Assembly (NCBI GenBank): GCA_032027205.1
Contig: JAVSMN010000001.1
Location: 1,612,001 to 1,676,000, forward strand
Length of the DNA: 64,000 nucleotides
Direction: 5' to 3'
Source: Zeimonas sp032027205
Lineage (GTDB): Bacteria > Pseudomonadota > Gammaproteobacteria > Burkholderiales > Burkholderiaceae_E
The number at the start of each line of letters is the position of its first letter. Positions within the stretch are counted from its first letter, which is position 1. Shown here piece by piece: positions 35,566-45,049 of this stretch. The position numbers were made by a program, and so were the translations under genes. The notes under the pieces were generated by a model that was not told the origin of the DNA, did not search any database, and was given only the letters and a program-made list of their open reading frames with translations.

Positions 35566-36851
35566 TCGCCGCTGGATTCGGCGGGGCGCGGCTCGCGCCG
35601 CGTCGTTTCGCGCGCGTGCTGCGCTCGCTGCTCGGCGGCGGCATCGGCTCGGCGGCGCTGCCCGCTGCGCTGCTGCTGGCCGTCATCCTCGGGCAGCGCT
35701 CGGCGATCGGCCTGTTTCTCCCGCCGATGAACACGGCGACCGGCATCGGCTTCGCAGCGCTGAGCACGGCGGTCGCGATCGGCCAGGTCGGCTGGGGGCT
35801 TGCGCAACCGCTGTCGGCTGCGCTCGCCGAACGCTACGGACCGACCCGCGTCATCGCATCGGGCGCCGTGCTTTCGGCGCTGGGCAACGTTGCCGTCGTG
35901 TTCGCGACGACCGCCGCCGGAATGTTCGTGGCGATCGGTCTTGGCAGCGCTGCCGGCGCCGCCGCCGGCGGAGCGCCATTGCTGCTCGGTCTCGTCGCCC
36001 AGCGCGTGTCGTCGAAGCGGCGCGGGCTGGCAAGCGGCATTGTCAGTGCAGGTGGATCGGCCGGGCAGATGGTCTTTGCACCGCTCGCGCAGGGCGTCAT
36101 CGCGCATGCCGGCTGGGTCTGTGCAATGGTGCTGATGTCGGCGATCACGCTTGCCGTTGCACCGCTCGCGCGAGCCTTCCGGAGCGGACATCGCGCCGCG
36201 GACGCAGCGAGGATCCCCGGTTCGACCGCGACGCCGTCGGCGGCCGAGCGCGCGTTCGCCCGGCGCTCGGCGTTGCGCGACCCGTTCTACTGGGCGTTGA
36301 GCGGGGGTTTCGCCATCTGCGGGTTTCACGTCGGTTTCCTGGTGGCGCACGTCCCCGGAGTGATCGAGTCGTGCGGCATGCCGGCCACGCTGGCCGGGCT
36401 CTGGATCGCGCTCGTGGGTGCCTGCAACATCGTCGGCAGCATCGTTTCGGGCGCGCTCACCCGGACGCGATCGATGCCGCACATGCTGATGGCGCTGTAT
36501 GCAGCTCGCGCCGCAGGCGTGCTGGTATTCATCGCGGCGCCGAAAACGACCTTCGTCATGCTCGGCTTCGCGTTGTGGATGGGCGCGACGTACATGGCCA
36601 CCGTACCGCCGACCACCGGGCTGCTGGCGCGTCGTTACGGAGCGGGCAACCTCGGTGCGCTGTTCGCGATTGCGATGCTGATCCACCAGCTCGCCAGCGC
36701 GCTCGGCGTGTGGCTTGGCGGCCTCGCATTCGAGGTCAGCGGCCACTACAACTGGTTCTGGTCGCTCGATATCGCGCTCGCGCTGCTGGCCGTGGCCATC
36801 CACGTGCCGCTCGCGTCGGCACGAGCCGCGCCTTTCCCGGATGCTCGCTAG
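35559..36851 (+). CDS. MFS transporter
   Basis: 430-residue membrane carrier with about twelve helices. The MFS pattern appears in ALAERYGPTRVIASGAVL after helix 2 and in SSKRRGLASGIVSAGGSAGQMVFAPLAQ; the second half begins FYWALSGGFAICGFHVGF. The order resembles oxalate/formate-type or monocarboxylate-like MFS members, but substrate is open. The GTG start overlaps the end of the GNAT gene, so translation is coupled. Confidence 0.88.
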   Translation: MLIAAGFGGARLAPRRFARVLRSLLGGGIGSAALPAALLLAVILGQRSAIGLFLPPMNTATGIGFAALSTAVAIGQVGWGLAQPLSAALAERYGPTRVIASGAVLSALGNVAVVFATTAAGMFVAIGLGSAAGAAAGGAPLLLGLVAQRVSSKRRGLASGIVSAGGSAGQMVFAPLAQGVIAHAGWVCAMVLMSAITLAVAPLARAFRSGHRAADAARIPGSTATPSAAERAFARRSALRDPFYWALSGGFAICGFHVGFLVAHVPGVIESCGMPATLAGLWIALVGACNIVGSIVSGALTRTRSMPHMLMALYAARAAGVLVFIAAPKTTFVMLGFALWMGATYMATVPPTTGLLARRYGAGNLGALFAIAMLIHQLASALGVWLGGLAFEVSGHYNWFWSLDIALALLAVAIHVPLASARAAPFPDAR

Positions 36852-36882
36852 CGCTTCACGACCGGGAGCGCCGACGACGACT

Positions 36883-37311
36883 TCAGTTCGCGCCTTCTTC
36901 CCACTGCGGGTTCCATGCGACCTCCCAAAGGTGCCCGTCCGGATCCTGGAAGTATCCGGCGTACCCGCCCCAGAACGTGACGCCCGCTGCTTTCGGAATC
37001 GTCGCGCCTGCAGCTCGCGCCTGCGCCATCACCGCGTCGACCTCGTCTCGCGATGCAACGTTGTGCGCAAGCGCGAACTCGGTGGCGCTTCGCGCGCCGG
37101 CTGGGAGCCCGGAGTCGTGCGCGAGGCTCTCGCGCGGCCACAGCGCGAGCTTCAGCCCTGCCTGCAACTCGAAGAACGCGACCGCGCCATGATTGAACTC
37201 CGCACCGACGATGCCGTCGGAAGCGAGACCGAGCCCCTCTCGATAGAACGCAACGGCGCGCTCGAGATCATCGACGGCGAGGGTAATCAGCGAGATACGA
37301 GGCTTCATCAT
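36883..37311 (-). CDS. VOC-family protein (glyoxalase-like)
   Basis: 142-residue single vicinal-oxygen-chelate protein with the two beta-alpha-beta-beta-beta units: KPRISLITLAVDDLERAVAFYREGLGL and the C-terminal GYAGYFQDPDGHLWEVAWNP. Family members include glyoxalases, dioxygenases and resistance proteins; E in LWEVAW is a likely metal ligand. Function unknown. Convergent with the MFS gene. Confidence 0.88.
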   Translation of the reverse strand: MMKPRISLITLAVDDLERAVAFYREGLGLASDGIVGAEFNHGAVAFFELQAGLKLALWPRESLAHDSGLPAGARSATEFALAHNVASRDEVDAVMAQARAAGATIPKAAGVTFWGGYAGYFQDPDGHLWEVAWNPQWEEGAN

Positions 37312-37366
37312 CCGACCCCCGATGGCACGCGCTTCCGGCGCTGCGCCGGACGCGCCACAGCCGTCA

Positions 37367-37717
37367 CTACCCCTGCCGCGGCCCGCTTCCGGAGAATACG
37401 TTCAGCACCACCACCCCCGCGACGATCAGCGCGATACCCAGCAGCGCCGGCGCGTCCAGCGCCTGCCCGTACACGATCCACGCGATCAACGTGATCAGCG
37501 CGATTCCTACGCCTGACCAGACAGCGTAGGCGATGCCCACCGGAATCGTGCGCAGCGTCAGCGACAGGCACCAGAACGCGACCGCGTAGCCGGCGACGAC
37601 CACCAGCGACGGCGCGGGCCGCGAGAAGCCGTCCGACGCCTTCAGCGCCGACGTGGCGATCACTTCGCTGGCGATCGCGATCGCGAGGTAGCCCCACGCG
37701 TGCAAGTCAGCCGTCAC
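37367..37717 (-). CDS. Small multidrug resistance (SMR) transporter, EmrE-like
   Basis: 116 residues with four hydrophobic helices. The essential Glu in helix 1 is in AIASEVIATSALKASDGF, and the EmrE-type helix 3 signature is GIAYAVWSGVGIALI. Such proteins exchange protons for cationic drugs or polyamines as dimers. The GTG start overlaps the stop of the upstream SARP-like regulator gene as GTGA, which fixes the start and suggests coupling. Confidence 0.92.
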   Translation of the reverse strand: MTADLHAWGYLAIAIASEVIATSALKASDGFSRPAPSLVVVAGYAVAFWCLSLTLRTIPVGIAYAVWSGVGIALITLIAWIVYGQALDAPALLGIALIVAGVVVLNVFSGSGPRQG

Positions 37718-39783
37718 ATGCCGACGCGACGCGCGCCTTCGCGGAAGCGCGCCCTCGCGTCGGCGTCGAAGCGGAACGCCGCCGCGAAGTCGTCGAAGCA
37801 GTAGCCGGGGATGACCCGCCGGATCGACGCCACATGGCGACCCGCCTCGTCGAGCGACCCGGCGAGCCCGAGCGTGAACGCAGCGATCGCCTGGATATGC
37901 GGGTGCGCGTTCGGGCGCGCGGCGGCGCGCACGGCCCAACGCGCGGCCTCGTCGAATCGGCCCAGCCGAACGAGTGCCATCGCGCGCGCGCCGAGCATGC
38001 CGAACAGCAGCGGATCGAAGGGACTGAGCAGCCGCGCGTGGTCCGAGGCGGCGATCGCCGCTTCCGGGTCTCCCGACTGGCTGTGCACGAAGGCGAGCGT
38101 GTAGTGCCCAAGCGCGAAGTTCGGGCTGAGGTCGACCGCCTGCTCGAGCTCGCCCACCGACGCGTCGTGCCCGTCGCGCAGCCACAGCGCACGGCCCATT
38201 GCCCAATGCGCCGAAGGATCGTGGTCGTCTGCCATCAGCCCCTGCGCGGCGGTCTCGATGGCGCGCTCGATCTCGGGCTCGCGCTGCGTCCATCCCTGGA
38301 ACGCGTTCTGGAAGTGCGTGAACGACAGGCCGGCCCAGGCGCGCGAGAAGGTTGGATCGAGGCGCACGGCGGTCTCGAAGAGCCGCTGCGCCTTCGCGTT
38401 GTCCGGCGGGTCGAAGCGATACATGTGCCACAGGCCCTGATGGTGCGCGCTCCAGGCATCGAGCGAGCTCGGCGGCAGCAGGATCGCGCGGTTGCGCTCG
38501 AGCGCCTCGATCTCGGCAGCGATCGAGGCGACGATGCGGTCGCCGATCTCATCGAGCACGCCGAAGGTGTCGCCGAGCTCGAAGCGGTCGACCCAGACGA
38601 CGCGCGCGCTCGCCGACTCCTGCAGCTCGACCTCGATCGTCGCGCGCGTGCCGTCGCGCTGCAGCGTCCCGCTGCACGAGTAGTCCACGCGCAGCAGCCG
38701 CGCCGCCTCCTGCGCATCGACCCCGCGTGCGTGCAGCGCCGCGGCGCTGCCCTGCCCGATGACGAACAGGCTGCGCAGCTTCGCCAGCCGCGTGACGATA
38801 TCGTGGGCCAGCGCAACGCCGATGCGGTGGTCGTCGCCGCGTGCCGCGAACGGCATCACGGCAATCGACGCGCGCCGGGTGCGCTGGTAGCCGGATCCTT
38901 CGCTGCCGTTGCCCGCAGGAGTCTCCGGTGAATCCGCCGCGGCAGCTGCAGTCGTAGCCGGCGCCGCAGGCGCAACCGTAGCCTGCGCCGCGACCGCAGC
39001 CGACGTCGCAGCACTCTCGCGCACCGCGCGCCACGCCGCGTGCAGCGGTCCCGGATCGAGTCCCGCCTCCTCGAAGCTGCGCAACGCGAGCGCCAGGTGC
39101 GCCTGCGCGTCGCGCGGCCTTCCGGCGCGCAGCAGCGCTTCGAGCAACGACCGGTGCGCGCGCAGCTCGAAGGGATGCAGGGCGAGCCATTGCTCGAGCC
39201 ACGGCATTGCCGCCGTTCCCGGCTCGCGCTCGGCCAGTTGCGCGAGCACGCCGACCTGCGCTTCGCGGAACCGCCGTCGCTGCGCGGCGAGCCACGCATC
39301 GAAGGACGGCGTTCGCGCCAAAGTGAGCCCCTGCAGGAACTCGCCCTCGTACAGCGAAACGAGTGATCGCAGCTGCGCGCAGTCCAGTGCCGCGAGGTTG
39401 CCGCGCAGCGCGCGCTCGACCTCGATGGCGTCGACGAAGACGTCCGACAGGTCGAGGCGAAGCTCATCGCCTCGCGCCTGCAGACGGCGATGCCCGGTGT
39501 CGTCGACGAGCGCGCGGATCTTGCTCAGGCACCATCGAAGCTCGCCGCGCGGGTCGTTGGGTGCGTCCCAGAGTTGCTCGCAGAGCGCCTCGCGCGTCAA
39601 CGGACGCGGCGCCAGCGCGAGGCGCGCGAAGAGCGCGCGAACCTTGCGCGAAGCGGGCAGGGCGAGTGCGGCGCCGGCACGGCGGATCTCCAGCGGACCG
39701 AGCATGCGGACGCGAAGGCGCGGCTCCGGCGACGCCGGCTGCGCAAGCCTCGAGTCTGCAACGAATTCCACGTCGGCTCCCAC
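37714..39783 (-). CDS. SARP-like transcriptional regulator with BTAD and TPR domains
   Basis: 689 residues. Residues about 25-105 are an OmpR-type winged helix (RVRMLGPLEIRRAG to LRWCLSKIRALVDD). Residues 110-255 form a bacterial transcriptional activation domain (YEGEFLQGLTLARTPSFDAWL, RAHRSLLEALLRAGRPRDA). An Ala/Thr linker leads to a TolB-like segment (SIAVMPFAARGDD, SCSGTLQRDG) and TPR repeats to the end. This is the SARP/adenylate-cyclase-like regulator layout of proteobacteria. Divergent from a methyltransferase and coupled to an SMR exporter. Confidence 0.87.
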   Translation of the reverse strand: MGADVEFVADSRLAQPASPEPRLRVRMLGPLEIRRAGAALALPASRKVRALFARLALAPRPLTREALCEQLWDAPNDPRGELRWCLSKIRALVDDTGHRRLQARGDELRLDLSDVFVDAIEVERALRGNLAALDCAQLRSLVSLYEGEFLQGLTLARTPSFDAWLAAQRRRFREAQVGVLAQLAEREPGTAAMPWLEQWLALHPFELRAHRSLLEALLRAGRPRDAQAHLALALRSFEEAGLDPGPLHAAWRAVRESAATSAAVAAQATVAPAAPATTAAAAADSPETPAGNGSEGSGYQRTRRASIAVMPFAARGDDHRIGVALAHDIVTRLAKLRSLFVIGQGSAAALHARGVDAQEAARLLRVDYSCSGTLQRDGTRATIEVELQESASARVVWVDRFELGDTFGVLDEIGDRIVASIAAEIEALERNRAILLPPSSLDAWSAHHQGLWHMYRFDPPDNAKAQRLFETAVRLDPTFSRAWAGLSFTHFQNAFQGWTQREPEIERAIETAAQGLMADDHDPSAHWAMGRALWLRDGHDASVGELEQAVDLSPNFALGHYTLAFVHSQSGDPEAAIAASDHARLLSPFDPLLFGMLGARAMALVRLGRFDEAARWAVRAAARPNAHPHIQAIAAFTLGLAGSLDEAGRHVASIRRVIPGYCFDDFAAAFRFDADARARFREGARRVGM

Positions 39784-39900
39784 GGTCGTTTCCCCGGTCG
39801 GCTCCTACCGTTGCGATGAGGCGAGCGGCGACGCCGCCGCCGGAGCTTCGAGCCTCGCGCCATCGTGAGGCGAACCGATCCCGAACCCTGGAGAATCTAC

Positions 39901-40746
39901 ATGACGACTGCTGCTGTCATCCCTGCACGCACGCCGACGCCGGCGATCGACTTCGAAGCGCTGAAAGCGCGCCAGCACGCGGCCTGGTCGTCGGGCGACT
40001 ACGCGATCATCGGAACCACGCTGCAGATCGTCGGCGAGCAACTGTGCGAATCGCTCGACGTGCGAGCGGGGCAGCGCGTGCTCGACGTCGCCGCCGGCAA
40101 CGGAAACGTCTCGCTCGCCGCAGCGCGGCGCGGCTGCGAGGTCGTCGCTACCGACTACGTGCCCGCGCTGCTCGAGCGCGCGCGCGAGCGCGCTGCGGGC
40201 GAGCGGCTCGACATCGAGTTTCGCGAAGCCGACGCCGAGGCGCTGCCGTTCGCGGACGAAAGCTTCGACTACGTCGTCTCCACCTTCGGCGTGATGTTCA
40301 CGCCGAACCAGGAGCGGGCGGCCGCCGAGCTCGCGCGCGTGTGCCGGCGTGGCGGGAAGATCGGTTTGGCGAACTGGACTCCGGACGGCTTCATCGGTCA
40401 GGTGTTCCGCACGATTGGCGCGCACGTGCCCCCGCCGGCCGGCGCGCGCTCGCCCGCGCTGTGGGGGACCCGAGCCCGACTCGACGAGCTGTTCGGCGCG
40501 AAGGCGGCTTCGATCCAGGTGACGCCGCGCGATTTCGTGTTCCGCTATCGCTCGCCCGAGCACTGGGTCCACATGTTCGCAACCTGGTACGGACCGGTGC
40601 TGAAGGCCTTCGCGGCGCTCGATCCGGATCGACAGGCGGCGCTGCATCGCGACCTGATCGCGACGATTGCCCGCTTCGACCGCTCGGGCGACGCGACGAT
40701 GGTCGCGCCCGGCGAATACCTCGAGGTGGTCGTCACGCTGCGCTGA
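39901..40746 (+). CDS. Class I SAM-dependent methyltransferase
   Basis: 281 residues. Motif I LDVAAGNGNVSLAAARRG, motif II TDYVPALLERARERA and EADAEALPFADESFDYVVSTFGVMF mark the UbiE/Methyltransf_11 class. Substrate not predictable; close in type to small-molecule methyltransferases. The ATG at 39901 begins the fold 118 bases from the divergent SARP-like regulator, which may control it. Confidence 0.9.
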   Translation: MTTAAVIPARTPTPAIDFEALKARQHAAWSSGDYAIIGTTLQIVGEQLCESLDVRAGQRVLDVAAGNGNVSLAAARRGCEVVATDYVPALLERARERAAGERLDIEFREADAEALPFADESFDYVVSTFGVMFTPNQERAAAELARVCRRGGKIGLANWTPDGFIGQVFRTIGAHVPPPAGARSPALWGTRARLDELFGAKAASIQVTPRDFVFRYRSPEHWVHMFATWYGPVLKAFAALDPDRQAALHRDLIATIARFDRSGDATMVAPGEYLEVVVTLR

Positions 40747-40811
40747 CGCACCGCGCGCGTACCGGGCACGGTGCGCGCGCGTCGCCGGGCCTCCCGGTGC
40801 GCGCTCGCGTC

Positions 40812-41531
40812 TCACCGCAGCACCTGCACCTCCGCATCGAACACGTAGCCCGCGCCCCGTTCGGTGCGGATGTACCTGGGCCGGGTAGGGTCGTCCTCGA
40901 TCTTGCGCCGCAGCCGCAGGATCTGCACGTCGATCGTGCGGTCGTAGACCTCGGCATTGTGCAGCCGCGACAGCTCCAGCAGCTGGTCACGACTGAGGAT
41001 CCGCTGCGGCGCCGACAGCAGCGCCGCGAGCAAACTGAACTCGCCGTTCGTGAGGTCGACGAGCCGGCCGTTCACGTCGCGCAGCTTGCGCAGACCGACG
41101 TTGAGCTCCCAGTCGCCGAAGCGCCAGGCGCGAACCTCGGCCACGCGCTCGGCGAGCGTGGACTGCGCCTGGGCGCGGCGCAGCAGTGCGCGGATGCGAG
41201 CGAGCAGCTCACGCGGGCTGAACGGCTTCGTGAGGTAGTCGTCGGCGCCGAGTTCGAGCCCCATGACGCGATCGGCCTCCTCCGCAATGCCGGTGAGCAC
41301 GAGGATGGGAATCGACGAACGCTGCCGGATGCGGTGCATGATCTGCATGCCATCCTCACCGGGCAGCCGCAGATCGAGGACGACGAGATCGATCGCTTCG
41401 CGCGACAGCGTGTCGTCCAGGCCGTCTCCGTCGGCGACCGCAGTCACGCGTATCTCGTTCTGCGCGAGATAGGTCGCAAGGAGATCCCGGATCGACGGGT
41501 CGTCGTCCAGCGCAACGACGTGAGGCTTCAT
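40812..41531 (-). CDS. OmpR-family response regulator
   Basis: 239 residues. Receiver: VVALDDDPSIRDLL, acceptor D53 in LVVLDLRLPGEDG, Lys in YLTKPFSPREL. Winged helix: GEFSLLAALLSAPQRILSRDQLL and RTIDVQILRLRRKIEDD, ending RGAGYVFDAEV. The pattern is like OmpR/TorR-type regulators. It is divergent from the pseudo-receiver/hybrid-kinase pair across a 165-base gap, so these probably form one signalling system. Confidence 0.93.
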   Translation of the reverse strand: MKPHVVALDDDPSIRDLLATYLAQNEIRVTAVADGDGLDDTLSREAIDLVVLDLRLPGEDGMQIMHRIRQRSSIPILVLTGIAEEADRVMGLELGADDYLTKPFSPRELLARIRALLRRAQAQSTLAERVAEVRAWRFGDWELNVGLRKLRDVNGRLVDLTNGEFSLLAALLSAPQRILSRDQLLELSRLHNAEVYDRTIDVQILRLRRKIEDDPTRPRYIRTERGAGYVFDAEVQVLR

Positions 41532-41696
41532 TTGCGCTTTGCCGGTCGCACGAAAAAAAAAGCGTACAACGAAACTCGCCGGCGCGACAGGAGCACCCCC
41601 TGTCGTGTTACAGACGTAACCTTTGTCGAGCGCGCCGCAATGCGGCCGAAAGATCGCCGCGGCCCAATGGGTCATCGGATCAAAGCGGATCGACGA

Positions 41697-42062
41697 ATGA
41701 ATCTTCCCGTCAGCGAACGCCCCCGCGTGCTGATCGCCGGATGCGACCCGGCGCTGTTCGCGCTGCTCTCGGAGTGGCTGGCAGCGGCGGAAATCGACGC
41801 GCAGGACAACCCGCAGGCACGCTGCGACCTGGTGCTCGTCGACTTCGCTTTTCCGCGCGAGGGTGGCTGCGAGCGGTTGCGCTCGATAAAGGCGCGGCAC
41901 GAGGGAGCGCCGGTGGTCCTCCTGTCATCGGCGTTCTTCGCCAACGTCGACCGCTCGGGCCCTTGCGCGCAGCAGCTCGGCGTCTCGGCCGTGCTGCCCA
42001 AGCCGATTGCGCGCGAGGCGCTGCTCGACGCACTGCGGCCGCTGCTGCCAGCCCGGACATGA
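41697..42062 (+). CDS. Receiver-like domain protein, partly degenerate
   Basis: 121 residues with a receiver fold: RVLIAGCDPALFALL, LVLVDFAFPREGG (D49 as possible acceptor), VVLLSSAFF and Lys in VLPKPIARE. The N-terminal acidic pair that binds Mg is reduced to a single Asp (GCD), so phosphorylation may be weak or absent. Its stop overlaps the start of the hybrid kinase as ATGA. An in-frame ATG ten codons earlier is an alternative start. Confidence 0.75.
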   Translation: MNLPVSERPRVLIAGCDPALFALLSEWLAAAEIDAQDNPQARCDLVLVDFAFPREGGCERLRSIKARHEGAPVVLLSSAFFANVDRSGPCAQQLGVSAVLPKPIAREALLDALRPLLPART

Positions 42063-44662
42063 ACGCGCCGCAGCCGGTGGACGGCGTCTCCCGCAGGCCG
42101 TGGGCGCGGCGCGCGCTCGGCGTGCTCGCGGTGCTGCTCCTCGCGGCGCTGGCCTGGGCGGCGATGGGCCCTGCCGACATGCGGCGCAGCGCGGCGCTGG
42201 CAGCGGTCGCCGGGCTGCTGCTGCTGTTGCTGCTGCATCAGCTGCGGCAACTCTACGCGGCGCGCGACGCGCTCGAGGCGTCGCGCCAGCGCTTCGCGTT
42301 CGCGGTGGCCGGCTCCGACGACGGGATCTGGGACTGGGACCTCGTCACGCAGCGCATCTATGTGTCGGCACGCGCGCGTGAACTGCTCGGCGTGCCGGAC
42401 AGCAAGGAGACGCAGTCGAAAGACGAACTGTTTCGCCGCATGCAGATGCACCCGGACGACGCGCAGCGCCGCGAGGAGGCACTCAACGCACACCTGGACG
42501 GCAGGACCCCCGCCTTCGAGGGCGAGTACCGCGTCACGCATCCCGGCGGCAGCATGTGCTGGGTCCACGTGCGCGGCGTGTGCGTGCGCGACGCCGCCGG
42601 TCGGCCGGTGCGCATCGCCGGATCCATCAGCGACATCGACGCGCGCAAGCGAGCGGAGCAGGCGCTGCGACAGTCCGAGGAGCGTTACGCGATCGCGATG
42701 ATCGGCATGAACGTTGCGCATTGGGTGTGGGACGTCGGCAACGACGACGTCTTCGCATCGAAGAATCTCGCGTCGATGGTCGGCCTCGCGCCCGAAGCGC
42801 TGCCGACGAAGGGGCGCGACTGGCTCACGTCGGTCCCGCTGCACCCCGACGACAAGCGGCTGCTGGTCGACGCGGTCGACGAGCACCTGGCCGGGCGCAC
42901 GGCGCGCATCGACGTCGAATACCGCGTGTTCGACCGCAGCACGAACGGATATCGGTGGGTGCAGACGCGCGGCCAGTGCTTTCGTGACGGGCACGGGCGT
43001 GCGCAGCGCGTCGCCGGCGCCACCGTGGACATCTCCGAGCGCAAGCGAACGCAGGAGGCGCTGCGCCAGAGCGAACGGGCGCTGCGCGAATCGGAGGAGC
43101 GCTACCAGCTCGCCGTCGACGGCGCGAACGAGGGTCTGTGGGATTGGGACCTTCCCTCCGACCAGCTGTTCCTGTCGCCGCGCGCGCAGCAGGTGCTCTC
43201 GCTCGACCCCGGAGGCGAACCGCGCCGGCCGCGTCGCGACTGGATCGCCCTGGCCACCTATCACGCCGAGGACGTGCCGCGCACGCGCGACGCCCTTCGC
43301 GCGCATCTGGAGGGCCGGACGCCGCACTTCGACGTCGAGTACCGCCTGCGCCACGCCGACGGCACCTGGCACTGGTACCGCCAGCACGGCGTGGCGCTGC
43401 GCAATCCGGAAGGGCGCGCGTACCGGATGGCGGGCTCGATGGAGGACGTCACCGATCGCAAGAACGCCGAGGCCGATCGCGACCGGCTCGGAGAGCAGCT
43501 GCGCCAGGCGCAGAAGCTCGAGGCGATGGGAACGCTCGCCGGCGGCATCGCACATGACTTCAACAACATCCTCGCGGCCATCCTCGGCTACGGCGAGATG
43601 GCGCAGAAGGAGGCACCCGAGGGCACCGGCTTGCGCCGGCACATCGACGCCACGCTGAGCGCCGGAATGCGCGCGAAGTCGCTGGTCGAGCGGATCCTGG
43701 CCTTCAGCCGCAGCGGGATGGGCGAGCGCACGCCGGTGCATGTGCAGGCCGTCGTCGCCGAGGTGCTGGAGCAGATCGCGGCGTCGCTGCCGCGCGGCAT
43801 TCGGCTCGAGCGCATGCTCGACGCCGGCGACGCGGCCGTGCTCGGCGACGCGACGCAGATCCACCAGGTCGTGATGAACCTGTGCGCGAACGCGGTGCAG
43901 GCGATCGGGCACGACGGAACCGTCTGCGTCAGCGTCGACACGGTCGATCTCGACGAGCCGAAGTGCGTCACGACGAGCCAGCTCGCCGCCGGACCCTACG
44001 TGCGTGTGATCGTCTGCGATACGGGCGTCGGTGTCCCGCCGCGGGTGCTCGAGCGCATCTTCGATCCGTTCTTCACCACGCGCGACATCGGCGTGGGCAC
44101 CGGCCTCGGGCTTTCGCTCGTGCACGGAATCGTCACCGATCTCGGAGGCGGCGTCGACGTGGCCAGCCGGCCGGGCGAAGGCACGACGATGACGGTGTAC
44201 CTGCCGCGCGAGGCGTCGCTCGCCGCGGCCGCAGCGGTCCAGGAGGAGCCTGCGGCTCTCGGCAACGGACAGACCGTGCTGTTCGTCGACGACGAGGTCG
44301 CGCTCGTGCGCCTGGGTGAAGAGTTGCTCGCGCAGCTCGGCTACGAGCCGGTCGGCTTCGAATCGAGCACGAAGGCGCTCGAGTGCTTCCGTGCGGAGCC
44401 GCAGCGCTTCGACCTGGTGCTCTCGGACGAGGCGATGCCCGCGATGACCGGCACGGAGCTCGTGCAGCAGATCCGCTCGATCCGGGCGGAGATTCCGATC
44501 GTGCTGATGAGCGGCTACGTCAGCGCCGCGCTCGCCGCGCGCGCACGCGAGCTCGGCGTCGTCGAGATCCTCGGCAAGCCGCTCGCGTCGCGCGATATTG
44601 CCCGCAGCCTCTCGGGTGCGCTGCGAGCGACGGCAAGCGCCGGCGCGCGGGCGCCCGCGTAG
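42059..44662 (+). CDS. Multi-PAS hybrid sensor histidine kinase
   Basis: 867 residues. Two N-terminal helices (about 18-36 and 42-62) anchor it. Three PAS_3/PAC units follow, each with the FAVAGSDDGIWDWDLV or LAVDGANEGLWDWDL type start and GSISDIDARKRAE-like ends. Then the H-box GGIAHDFNNILAAILGY (His about 499), ATPase motifs LCANAVQAI, VCDTGVGVP, GTGLGLSLVHGIV, and a C-terminal receiver with DLVLSDEAMPAMTG and Lys in ILGKPL. Coupled to the receiver-like gene before it. Confidence 0.93.
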   Translation: MNAPQPVDGVSRRPWARRALGVLAVLLLAALAWAAMGPADMRRSAALAAVAGLLLLLLLHQLRQLYAARDALEASRQRFAFAVAGSDDGIWDWDLVTQRIYVSARARELLGVPDSKETQSKDELFRRMQMHPDDAQRREEALNAHLDGRTPAFEGEYRVTHPGGSMCWVHVRGVCVRDAAGRPVRIAGSISDIDARKRAEQALRQSEERYAIAMIGMNVAHWVWDVGNDDVFASKNLASMVGLAPEALPTKGRDWLTSVPLHPDDKRLLVDAVDEHLAGRTARIDVEYRVFDRSTNGYRWVQTRGQCFRDGHGRAQRVAGATVDISERKRTQEALRQSERALRESEERYQLAVDGANEGLWDWDLPSDQLFLSPRAQQVLSLDPGGEPRRPRRDWIALATYHAEDVPRTRDALRAHLEGRTPHFDVEYRLRHADGTWHWYRQHGVALRNPEGRAYRMAGSMEDVTDRKNAEADRDRLGEQLRQAQKLEAMGTLAGGIAHDFNNILAAILGYGEMAQKEAPEGTGLRRHIDATLSAGMRAKSLVERILAFSRSGMGERTPVHVQAVVAEVLEQIAASLPRGIRLERMLDAGDAAVLGDATQIHQVVMNLCANAVQAIGHDGTVCVSVDTVDLDEPKCVTTSQLAAGPYVRVIVCDTGVGVPPRVLERIFDPFFTTRDIGVGTGLGLSLVHGIVTDLGGGVDVASRPGEGTTMTVYLPREASLAAAAAVQEEPAALGNGQTVLFVDDEVALVRLGEELLAQLGYEPVGFESSTKALECFRAEPQRFDLVLSDEAMPAMTGTELVQQIRSIRAEIPIVLMSGYVSAALAARARELGVVEILGKPLASRDIARSLSGALRATASAGARAPA

Positions 44663-44770
44663 CCGCCGTTTCGTTTCACCTGCAATTCCGCGCACGCGCG
44701 ACGAAATCGCCGTGCAACGGCGGCGCGCGACGATCGAGGCATCGAAAACCTGCGCGCGGAGGCAACCGCC

Positions 44771-45049
44771 ATGCAACCCATCGATTTCAATCGGGCCGCT
44801 CGATCGCTGCCGAAGAATTCACTGCTTCGCATTCGCCGCGGCGGCGGACAGACGGTGATGATCCTCACGGGCCTGGTATGGATCACGCAGGACGGCGATC
44901 CGCGCGACATCTTCCTGGGGGAAGGCGAGCTGCTCACGCTCGACAGCCCACAGATGACGATCGTGCAGGCGCTCGCCGACACCCGCCTGCTCGTGTTCGC
45001 GCCGGCTGGCGCGACGCAGGTCGTGGGCGCTACTTCCGCATCGACCTGA
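44771..45049 (+). CDS. DUF2917 protein, first paralogue
   Basis: 92 residues with a GGAGG ribosome-binding site. The core GGQTVMILTGLVWITQDGDPRDIFLGEGE and MTIVQALADTRLLVFAP are typical of DUF2917, a small cupin-like beta family of unknown function common in Burkholderiales. Residues 28-85 align clearly with the second copy at 45894-46184. The last 20 bases overlap the convergent DUF937 gene. Confidence 0.82.
   Translation: MQPIDFNRAARSLPKNSLLRIRRGGGQTVMILTGLVWITQDGDPRDIFLGEGELLTLDSPQMTIVQALADTRLLVFAPAGATQVVGATSAST

Noticed and set aside
40785..40797. Hairpin CCGGG/CCCGG between convergent methyltransferase and regulator genes
   Set aside because: Only five base pairs with a three-base loop and no T run; too weak to call a terminator.
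41672..44776. Long open frame (1034 codons) on the minus strand over the hybrid kinase
   Set aside because: Composition is that of an antisense shadow; the plus strand carries the clear PAS-HisKA-REC gene.
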